A DNA stretch of 11,859 nucleotides from JAGXOF01 sp046545575 (lineage in GTDB: Bacteria > Chloroflexota > Dehalococcoidia > SZUA-161 > SpSt-899). Numbering within the stretch: position 1 is the first letter of the stretch; every line of letters begins with the position of its first letter. Location: NCBI GenBank assembly GCA_046545575.1, contig JBKGZM010000059.1, positions 1 through 11,859 on the forward strand, written 5' to 3'. This document shows positions 6,548 to 11,859 of this stretch, piece by piece. Under the pieces are notes generated by a model. The model ran no database searches. It was not told the DNA's origin and saw only the letters and a list, made by a program, of their open reading frames with translations. The position numbers were made by a program, and so were the translations under genes.

Positions 6548-7639
6548 GTGAAGGCTGCGGTTTGTTATGAATTCGGTAAAGCGTTGGTAGTGGAGGAAGT
6601 GGATTTGGCCCCTATCAAGAGGGATGAGGTGAGAGTGAAGGTAGTCGCCACGGCTGTCTGCCATAGCGATATTCACCTTATCAGGGGAGACCTCGGCGAT
6701 GTTCTTGGTGGAGTCCCTGTTGTCGCTGGGCATGAATCCGCTGGTTATGTGGAAGAGGTGGGAGAGGATGTGACCTCGGTAAAGCCCGGAGACCATGTCG
6801 TGACATCGATCCTGCGAGCTTGTGGGGAGTGTTTCTATTGCAGAACGGGGTTGCCCCATCTGTGCAGGGTGAAGCCGCCTGTGGATGAGGAGAGCCCGAT
6901 CCGTAATAAGAAAGGACAGGGTATCATACGGATGGAAAAGGTTGCCGGGTTCGCTGAGTACGTCAATGCGGATGCATCGGCGATAGCAAAGCTTCCCGAG
7001 GACATGCCGTTTGATCGGGCGTCCCTTTTGGCTTGTGGTGTTATAACAGGATTTGGAGCAGTGGTTAATCGAGCTCAAGTTGAGCCGCTCAGCAGTGTTG
7101 TTGTTATCGGGACAGGAGGGGTTGGACTTAATGCCATACAGGGAGCGGCATTTGCTGGTGCTCATCCGGTCATTGCAGTGGACGTTCTGGATAACAAGTT
7201 AGAGGCTGCCCGTAAGTTTGGCGCGACACATACAGTCAACAGTAGTAAAGAGGACCCTGTTGAAGCTATAAAGGACCTGACATCCGGTGCCGGTGCTGAT
7301 TACGCTTTTGTGACAGTCGGGAACACCGATGCCATTACTCAGGCTGTTTCAATGACGCGGCCACGGGGTATGACGGTTATCGTGGGGATACCACCGATGG
7401 ACAAGGGAACGTTTACTCTTTCGGCATTTGATTTCTTCCAGACTGAGAGGGTTCTCACTGGTGTCTTTATGGGATCGACAAATCTGAAGGTCCAGCTTCC
7501 TAAACTAGTGAGGCTCTATCAGGATGGCCGACTTAAGCTGGATGAGCTTATTACCAAACGGTATAATTTCGAAGATATCAATGAAGCGATAGAGACAGTG
7601 GAGAGAGGTGAGGCGCTGCGCAACATCCTGATGTTCTAG
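6548..7639 (+). CDS. Zinc-dependent alcohol dehydrogenase (medium-chain)
   Basis: A 363-residue zinc alcohol dehydrogenase, normal length. The catalytic zinc site is canonical: C38-H39-S40-D41 (the proton-relay pattern), GHE at 61-63, and C163 in LACGVITG. The structural zinc ligands are C92, C95, C98 and C106. The Rossmann motif is intact, GTGGVG at 188-193, with D212 after the following strand, indicating NAD(H). The start is GTG at 6548, directly behind AAGGAGGT with proper spacing; the N-terminal MKAAV is where family members normally begin. It lies 51 bases after the AOR gene without a terminator between, so it is probably the second gene of that operon and supplies or consumes the aldehyde used by AOR. 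It has intact catalytic motifs, unlike the paralogue at 1734-2837, so the two are unlikely to be redundant. Specificity (short-chain, aromatic or amino-acid-derived alcohols) cannot be read. Confidence 0.95.
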   Translation: MKAAVCYEFGKALVVEEVDLAPIKRDEVRVKVVATAVCHSDIHLIRGDLGDVLGGVPVVAGHESAGYVEEVGEDVTSVKPGDHVVTSILRACGECFYCRTGLPHLCRVKPPVDEESPIRNKKGQGIIRMEKVAGFAEYVNADASAIAKLPEDMPFDRASLLACGVITGFGAVVNRAQVEPLSSVVVIGTGGVGLNAIQGAAFAGAHPVIAVDVLDNKLEAARKFGATHTVNSSKEDPVEAIKDLTSGAGADYAFVTVGNTDAITQAVSMTRPRGMTVIVGIPPMDKGTFTLSAFDFFQTERVLTGVFMGSTNLKVQLPKLVRLYQDGRLKLDELITKRYNFEDINEAIETVERGEALRNILMF

Positions 7640-7667
7640 ATCAGACCATAGCTCAAGAAAAGTTGTT

Positions 7668-7706
7668 AGCCGTAGGGTGGCGATTTACTCCCCGCCCTAC
7701 GGCTTT
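7668..7706. terminator. Bidirectional hairpin terminator between convergent genes
   Basis: AGCCGTAGGG (7668-7677) pairs perfectly with CCCTACGGCT (7695-7704); a wobble and two G-C pairs extend the stem inward. TTTACGTT follows on the plus strand, and on the minus strand the stem is followed by AACAACTTTT. It lies 28 bases past the alcohol dehydrogenase stop and 18 bases past the lipoprotein stop on the other strand, so it can end both transcripts. Confidence 0.75.
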
Positions 7707-7721
7707 ACGTTATACCCCTGG

Positions 7722-8477
7722 CTACTGTTCAGCGTGCAGATTCTGTTCCATAGTTGTTCCTGTACCCCATTCTGCAGTCTCCTGGGCATCTACACCGTTC
7801 ACCTTGAAAGTTACCTCTTTCCCCTGAAAGTTACCCTGAATCTGCAGGTAGTATTGGCCATCTGCGTCCGTGGAAGTTTCCACTATTTTTGGGCTGCCCT
7901 CCACAAAAGCCGTTACGATTCCCTCTGCAACGGGTTCCCCATTCAGGTACGCCGTGCCCATAAATGTGCTGGGAGGTACTGGAGGGAGGGAACTGGACTC
8001 TTCAACCTTGGGTTCTTGACCCAGACCAGGCAATTCAAGGGTCATTTCGCCGTTTATCTTCATGCGTGTCATAAAAGGTTCCATCTCCATTATCTCGAGT
8101 CTGGACATTCCCTCTGTATTCAGAATGAATTCTCCCTCTGCTGAGGTGCAATCGCCTGGCTCTATACCCTGCTCGATGGTGACTTTGAGCTCTTCAGTGA
8201 GCACTTTTGGTGAAACCTCAGCGGATAGTACCGGCTCTATCCAGCTAACATATAATTGGTCGGCTCCCCGGTTGCAGAGCGAGAGAGTATATGAGAACCT
8301 TTGTTGATTTCCTTCACCGTCCACGCTGCCCAGTGCGGTGGACATATCGGGAATCCAGATGGTGCTGTTCTGGGGAGACTGGGAAGAGGATGGTGAAAGC
8401 GGTTGGACACATGCTATTGAGAACATGAGTGCTACTATCAGAGCACCGATCCCGAGGTATGTTTTCCAGTTGGACAT
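7722..8477 (-). CDS. Lipoprotein with C-terminal carboxypeptidase-regulatory-like domain
   Basis: A 251-residue exported lipoprotein of unknown function. Residues 1-23 form a signal peptide (basic start, hydrophobic GIGALIVALMF, lipobox SIAC with Cys23), followed by a Ser/Pro-rich tether. Residues about 40-150 look like a beta-rich domain with two cysteines (C71 region CNRG and GDCTSAEGE). Residues about 175-251 resemble a carboxypeptidase-regulatory/CNA-B-like beta sandwich (GTAYLNGEPVAEGIVTAFVEG, then ADGQYYLQIQG and VTFKVNGVDA), a domain common as a surface module. The ATG at 8477 is chosen over a longer upstream ATG because AAGGAGG lies four bases before it and the signal peptide starts there. 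It follows the membrane protease gene by 71 bases on the same strand and may be co-transcribed. It likely sits on the outer face of the membrane; ligand or role is unknown. Confidence 0.82.
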   Translation of the reverse strand: MSNWKTYLGIGALIVALMFSIACVQPLSPSSSQSPQNSTIWIPDMSTALGSVDGEGNQQRFSYTLSLCNRGADQLYVSWIEPVLSAEVSPKVLTEELKVTIEQGIEPGDCTSAEGEFILNTEGMSRLEIMEMEPFMTRMKINGEMTLELPGLGQEPKVEESSSLPPVPPSTFMGTAYLNGEPVAEGIVTAFVEGSPKIVETSTDADGQYYLQIQGNFQGKEVTFKVNGVDAQETAEWGTGTTMEQNLHAEQ

Positions 8478-8548
8478 AATGCCTCCTTCTTTTGGTTTCT
8501 CATAATTATAGACGTGTGTAATGGGGAAAACGCTCACGCTGATGCTAG

Positions 8549-9400
8549 CTAGGGAAGCAGACTCTGATAGAGCGGTACAGCACATATGATCAGTATCGCT
8601 AACAGTCCCACGGCCACCACTTTCCTGGCGCTGCTCAATGCGATTGAATCATCGACTGGGCCTGGGTGTTTGGCTCTTATCGCGAAAATCAGTATCAATA
8701 TCCCGAACAGCCAGTATCCGAGTGCGAATGTTACCCCTGCTCCGATGAAGGAGACAATTCTGTGATATCTCCCGCCGAATAGTGCCCGTGTAATGTGCCC
8801 GCCGTCCAGCATGGATACGGGCAGCAGGTTCAGCATGGTTATTATCATCCCTACCCAGCAGGCCAGAGCCAGAGGATGGAGCAATAAGTCGCCATCTGTG
8901 GGGATGTTAGTAAGCGAAGAGGAGAGCCAGTTAAGGAGTAATGGGGAAGGTAGACTCATGGCTCCTTCGAGTTCATCCAGGGCTACTGGAAACGACCAGG
9001 CCAGCCCCAGAAGGGTCAGCGGGATCAGTACAATGAATCCTGCTATCGGGCCTGCTGCACCTACATCGAAGAGAGCATTTCTGTCGGGAGGAGTGCTCTT
9101 CATCTTGATAACCGCCCCAAATGTTCCCAGGAAGAACGGCACAGGGATAAAGTACGGGAAAGTAGCCTCTACACCTCTCCTGTCAGCCATCAGTTTGTGA
9201 CCCATTTCATGGCATCCCAGGATGGCGAGAAGTCCGAAAGAGAAAGTTGCTGCTCCATGCAGAGAGCTGTCCATTAGCCCCTCATTTACCAGAGGGATCG
9301 AAAACTGATAGCCAGCTCCGAGGGTGGTCCCGATAGTTGCCAGCAGCAGGATAATATTCCAGTTTAACTTTCGTTGTTTTATCCGTTCAAACAAGCCCAT
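8549..9400 (-). CDS. Site-2-type membrane zinc metalloprotease (M50 family)
   Basis: A 283-residue integral membrane protease. The zinc motif HEMGH is at 64-68 in the first core membrane segment. The second catalytic block, NLLPVSMLDGGH (191-202), supplies the third ligand D199. The segments FPYFIPVP (81-88) and PDRNALFDVGAAGPIAG (105-121) are typical of the plant EGY/bacterial S2P-like branch. Five or six hydrophobic segments are visible, plus a last one at about 261-280. Members cut substrates within the membrane, often anti-sigma factors or signal-peptide remnants; the substrate here is unknown. No partner anti-sigma factor is in the window. There is no clear Shine-Dalgarno before the ATG at 9400, but a TGCTATACT extended -10 lies only 12 bases upstream, so the transcript may have a very short leader. 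It lies between a HIT-protein gene and a lipoprotein gene on the same strand. Confidence 0.92.
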   Translation of the reverse strand: MGLFERIKQRKLNWNIILLLATIGTTLGAGYQFSIPLVNEGLMDSSLHGAATFSFGLLAILGCHEMGHKLMADRRGVEATFPYFIPVPFFLGTFGAVIKMKSTPPDRNALFDVGAAGPIAGFIVLIPLTLLGLAWSFPVALDELEGAMSLPSPLLLNWLSSSLTNIPTDGDLLLHPLALACWVGMIITMLNLLPVSMLDGGHITRALFGGRYHRIVSFIGAGVTFALGYWLFGILILIFAIRAKHPGPVDDSIALSSARKVVAVGLLAILIICAVPLYQSLLP

Positions 9401-9411
9401 GACATCTCATA

Positions 9412-9420
9412 AGTATAGCA
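9412..9420 (-). promoter_or_regulatory. Candidate extended -10 promoter for the membrane protease
   Basis: On the minus strand TGCTATACT (TGnTATAnT form) ends 11 bases before the protease ATG. No -35 match is seen at 16-18 bases. Initiation about seven bases downstream would leave a leader of only a few bases, which agrees with the missing ribosome binding site. Confidence 0.35.
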
Positions 9421-9481
9421 CGCTAAGTGAAACAGCGTAGGAGTTGAAGGTTCGAACTGGTTTATGGGTGCGGAAAGAGGG

Positions 9482-9901
9482 CTATTTAATCGCCGCCTCG
9501 ATTTTATCGGCTATCTGCTTTAAGGCATCCATATCAGCCTCTTTCGCTCCCATATCGCTTACCACGAGTGGCGGTTCGTTCGCAGCACGAGGGATGAGGT
9601 GAACGTGATAGTGCATAATAATTTGATTTACTCCCCGGCCATTTAACTGCACTACCGCTACTCCTATCGGGTTCAGTGCATCCTGAATGGCATGGATGAC
9701 TATCTGAGTTGCCCGGTGGACGGCGGTAAGATCCTCCGTTGGAATTTCAAACAGGTTTTCGGAGTGCCTTTTGGGTACTATAAGGGTGTGTCCTTCGGAA
9801 ACCGGATTTATGTCAGGGAAGGCCAGGGTGTATTCGTCCTCGTAGATTTTGAAACTGGGAATCTCTCCCTTTACTATTTTGCAAAAGGTGCATTCTTCCA
9901 T
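9482..9901 (-). CDS. HIT-family nucleotide hydrolase
   Basis: A 139-residue histidine-triad protein, usual length. The active site HYHVH (97-101) within IIMHYHVHLIPR matches the HxHxH pattern, with H99 the expected nucleophile that carries the nucleotidyl intermediate. CTFC (4-7) with H46 is the N-terminal zinc-site pattern seen in many bacterial HIT proteins. The FPDINPVSEGHTLIVPKRH block (28-46) is family-typical. These cytoplasmic enzymes hydrolyse nucleoside phosphoramidates or dinucleoside polyphosphates. The ATG is preceded by AGGAGG six bases upstream. It starts 33 bases after the LEA14 lipoprotein gene ends and is probably co-transcribed with it, although its housekeeping-type role shows no obvious link to envelope proteins. 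Nothing seems damaged. Confidence 0.95.
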   Translation of the reverse strand: MEECTFCKIVKGEIPSFKIYEDEYTLAFPDINPVSEGHTLIVPKRHSENLFEIPTEDLTAVHRATQIVIHAIQDALNPIGVAVVQLNGRGVNQIIMHYHVHLIPRAANEPPLVVSDMGAKEADMDALKQIADKIEAAIK

Positions 9902-9934
9902 CTGTTTCCTCCTGTCATTTTGGGAGAGGCTGTT

Positions 9935-10912
9935 CTACTTCTTTGCTCCAATGATGTTGGTTGTAAACGTTTTTGACCCTTCCCAGACCGGCAGAACAAG
10001 CTTCTCCTGGCCTAACTGTTCTGCCACTTCCCCTGGTAAGTCAATTGCCAGGGAGATTTGGTAGTTGAATGTAGACTTTTCCCCATTCTGGATGTGAGAT
10101 ACAAACCACTCATCCATATGGCTGAAATCAGCAGTTGCGGTTGCGTTTATGTCAGTTTTGGATTTGGGAGGAACCGTGTAATCTGTCTCCGATTCACCTG
10201 AGACCATGGGGATGTCATTGATGTCAATGTTGTTGATGATCTTGGGTATGGTTAGAGGATACGGATTCTGGTTATCGACAGTCGCCGAAAGGAGCATCTC
10301 AGCGCTGTCAGATGTTATATCTCCCCATTTCCCCGATAGTGATTCGAGGCTAGCCTTGAAAATAGTTTCCTCCTGACCTGTGGGAAGCTCGATTTTCTCC
10401 TCCAGTGGAATAGGCCCCGCTTTTGACATATTCCCCAAAAGATTGGTCTGTATCGATGTTTTCTTTTGGAAAGGATACGTGAAGTCGGTCACTATCAGGT
10501 CAAATACCGTCTTTACATCCACGATCACCGTGCTCTGTTCATCCTGTCTCAGGTGCTCTGTCCAGAACTCAGGAATTTTGGAGTTGTCGATGCTGGCTGC
10601 TATCTTAAGGGAGGACTCCGTATTTTTCTTGATGCTTAAATCTTTAGTCTCAGCGCTTCCCATATGTATATCGTTCATGGTGACGTCACAGACTACTTTC
10701 TTGATGGGCAGTGATATCGGGTTGGGATTGTAGACATCGATGGTGGCTATGAGCTCTGTTGTTGAGGATGTGACCTCTCCCCATTCGAGAGAAGTCCCTT
10801 TTATCTCCGGTTTTGCGGCCTCAACCTTCTCTTTGGCGGCCTGACAGCCGGGAATGCTCAGTGCGAGGGCTACAATGAGCAGGAAAATCGCGAATATCCC
10901 AGTCCTATTCAT
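9935..10912 (-). CDS. Lipoprotein with two LEA14-like (WHy) domains
   Basis: A 325-residue predicted lipoprotein. Residues 1-23 are a signal peptide with lipobox IPGC (Cys23). Two copies of an LEA type-2/WHy-like beta-sandwich follow: about 37-155, with YNPNPISLPI at 61-70, and about 187-320, with DNQNPYPLTI at 213-222. Each copy repeats the same order of elements: a WG(E/D)(V/I)TS strand, an NPxP turn, an (M/I)ND(I)xM segment (79-84 and 231-236), then an FW/WF(T/V)xHI-type segment (117 and 269) and a basic/acidic strand. LEA14 proteins are linked to desiccation and stress tolerance in plants; prokaryotic lipid-anchored forms are poorly characterised. The start is supported by AGGAGGG four bases upstream. 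A palindrome lies upstream between this gene and the DUF5667-like gene. A role in envelope stability is a guess. Confidence 0.85.
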   Translation of the reverse strand: MNRTGIFAIFLLIVALALSIPGCQAAKEKVEAAKPEIKGTSLEWGEVTSSTTELIATIDVYNPNPISLPIKKVVCDVTMNDIHMGSAETKDLSIKKNTESSLKIAASIDNSKIPEFWTEHLRQDEQSTVIVDVKTVFDLIVTDFTYPFQKKTSIQTNLLGNMSKAGPIPLEEKIELPTGQEETIFKASLESLSGKWGDITSDSAEMLLSATVDNQNPYPLTIPKIINNIDINDIPMVSGESETDYTVPPKSKTDINATATADFSHMDEWFVSHIQNGEKSTFNYQISLAIDLPGEVAEQLGQEKLVLPVWEGSKTFTTNIIGAKK

Positions 10913-10979
10913 GGTTCCCTCCTGTTATCTTGATATTCAAGTGCCCTATTTTAACATAGCAGGGTTAGTATAAGAAACT

Positions 10980-11021
10980 TGTGTTATCGGAGGAATGTCC
11001 GGACATTCCTCCGATAACACA
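10980..11021. repeat. 42-bp perfect palindrome, hairpin/terminator-like
   Basis: The 21 bases at 10980-11000 are the exact reverse complement of 11001-11021, with no spacer. In RNA this is a stem of about 19 pairs around a CCGG centre. It lies 55 bases past the stop of the DUF5667-like gene and 67 bases before the LEA14 lipoprotein start on the minus strand. The T-rich tail on the minus strand (AGTTTCTTAT) is weak, so it may be an intrinsic terminator, an mRNA stabiliser or a mobile repeat. A -10-like TAAAAT (10948-10953, minus) downstream of it could restart transcription for the lipoprotein. Confidence 0.8.
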
Positions 11022-11075
11022 GTGCGAATAAATTCAACGTGGCATATACTGCCTTCAATTTGCTCTATCGAGATT

Positions 11076-11859
11076 TCAGAACCCCGGTGCTCTGGATTTG
11101 CCCGGATCTTCATTTCCGCCATTGCCGTTTTCTTCCCCTTCAATCTCCTGAACCTCTATCTCCGAGGCAAGGACGGTTCCAGCCTCCTGCAGCAGCCCTT
11201 CAACTTTTGCGCTGAGACCTTGTTCGAGCTCGCCCTCGACCCTGGTGTCTTCGTCAACAAGCACTTCGTAGTCACCGATTGTCAGTGGCTCGGTGCTGTT
11301 GATGGGACCATCAAACTCTATCTCGGACTCGTTATCTACATCTCCGTCTTCTCCTACCTCGCTCTCCCCATCCGATGCAGGCGGTCCCGGTGGAGTGCCG
11401 TTTGTTGTGTTACCACCCTTACCGGACTGCCCACTCTCTCCCGGGGGACCTTCATCCCCTGATGTCTGGTTTCCACCTGGAGTACCCGGCTGCCCTGGCC
11501 CGGGTTCCTCAGGGCTGCCGGTGTCCTCGGGTGGTCCACCAGATCTCTCCTGAGCCCTTTGAATGGCCTCATGTGCACGGTCCATGCCCTGTGAAGCCTT
11601 TCCCATAGCTCTCTCGATGGTACCCTTCGCTTGTTCAGGTACACGCTCCCATACTTGCTCAAGTATTCCCATGTGGCGGTTCACATGGTTTTCCATTACG
11701 TTGCCTAACTCCTGGACTCGCTCCTGGATACGCTCCTGCGCCATGCCTGTAACATTGCCTGAACTTACTTGATCGAGGTGTTTCTGAATACGCTGCTGGA
11801 TATGTTCCGCTTTCACCAGTCCGCGAGCCATCGGTGGTACGTTCTCATCTTCCTGTTCA
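11076..11859 (-). CDS. DUF5667/DUF5666-like low-complexity protein, N-terminus outside window
   Basis: The frame stays open to the right edge (residues EQEDENVPP precede the first internal Met at 11831, which has no ribosome binding site), so 260 residues of a longer protein are visible. Numbered from that Met: 1-96 is a charged, helical, Gln/Glu-rich region (KAEHIQQRIQKHLDQV, MAQERIQERVQEL, HMGILEQVWERVPEQ) resembling DUF5667; about 97-170 is a Gly/Pro/Asp/Glu/Ser/Thr-rich linker; 175-230 resembles the OB-like DUF5666 module (PLTIGDYEVLVDEDTRVEG, then AGTVLASEIEVQEI). The tail is Gly/Asn-rich. Such architecture is typical of secreted or surface proteins, and a signal peptide is expected in the missing part. 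Function is unknown. It is first in the minus-strand cluster seen here. Domain calls are by eye. Confidence 0.75.
   Translation of the reverse strand, partial: EQEDENVPPMARGLVKAEHIQQRIQKHLDQVSSGNVTGMAQERIQERVQELGNVMENHVNRHMGILEQVWERVPEQAKGTIERAMGKASQGMDRAHEAIQRAQERSGGPPEDTGSPEEPGPGQPGTPGGNQTSGDEGPPGESGQSGKGGNTTNGTPPGPPASDGESEVGEDGDVDNESEIEFDGPINSTEPLTIGDYEVLVDEDTRVEGELEQGLSAKVEGLLQEAGTVLASEIEVQEIEGEENGNGGNEDPGKSRAPGF

Noticed and set aside
6452..7165. 237-residue minus-strand frame across the end of AOR and the start of the alcohol dehydrogenase
   Set aside because: It spans two real genes and their spacer on the other strand and shows no family features.
8478..8585. Upstream ATG extension of the lipoprotein (start at 8585)
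   Set aside because: It would bury the signal peptide 36 residues inside the protein and overlap the protease gene; the ATG at 8477 has AAGGAGG and begins the signal peptide.
10946..11143. 65-residue minus-strand frame over the palindrome
   Set aside because: Overlaps the DUF5667-like gene end and reads through the perfect palindrome; no ribosome binding site and no conserved features.
11293..11553. Pro/Gly-rich plus-strand frame
   Set aside because: Shadow of the low-complexity Gly/Pro linker of the minus-strand DUF5667-like gene.
1..11859. CRISPR arrays, tRNA/rRNA genes, insertion sequences, integrases, attachment sites
   Set aside because: No regularly spaced repeats, cloverleaf sequences, transposase-like frames or flanking direct repeats were seen by eye on either strand.

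Overview
The window comes from a bacterium. Most genes start behind strong AGGAGG-type ribosome binding sites, one promoter is clearly sigma70-like, and two proteins carry lipoprotein signal peptides with a lipobox cysteine. Gene content (a tungsten-type aldehyde:ferredoxin oxidoreductase, two zinc alcohol dehydrogenases, a GlmL-type ATPase, an Lrp/AsnC regulator, a DUF5667/DUF5666-like secreted protein, and lipoproteins with a carboxypeptidase-regulatory-like or LEA14 fold) suggests an anaerobic member of the Chloroflexota, probably Dehalococcoidia-like. That placement rests on gene style only and is an inference. There is no rRNA, tRNA, CRISPR array, insertion sequence or phage gene.

Left part (1-7640), a metabolic region. 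A truncated SDR oxidoreductase (minus strand) is divergent from an Lrp/AsnC regulator. The regulator is followed on the plus strand by a zinc-dependent medium-chain dehydrogenase (1734-2837), a GlmL/MutL-family ATPase (2983-4407), an aldehyde:ferredoxin oxidoreductase (4652-6496) and a second zinc alcohol dehydrogenase (6548-7639). The last two form an obvious pair: the dehydrogenase interconverts alcohol and aldehyde, and AOR oxidises aldehyde to acid while reducing ferredoxin. The GlmL homologue normally protects or reactivates a coenzyme-B12 mutase such as glutamate mutase, but no mutase subunit is present here. It also has an unusual cysteine cluster near its C-terminus. The long spacers hold a good promoter, direct and inverted repeats that look like operators, and a pair of overlapping hairpins ending in a T tract just before glmL.

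Middle: a hairpin at 7668-7704 separates the plus-strand genes from the convergent minus-strand genes and can serve as a terminator for both.

Right part (7722-11859), an envelope region on the minus strand. Read in transcription order it holds a DUF5667/DUF5666-like protein running off the right edge, a 42-bp perfect palindrome, a lipoprotein with two LEA14-like domains, a HIT-family nucleotide hydrolase, a membrane site-2-type metalloprotease, and a second lipoprotein with a C-terminal beta-sandwich-like domain. Most of these proteins are predicted to act in or outside the membrane; HIT is the cytoplasmic exception.

The least explained elements are the orphan GlmL-like protein with its cysteine cluster, the overlapping hairpins in front of it, and the perfect palindrome at 10980-11021.
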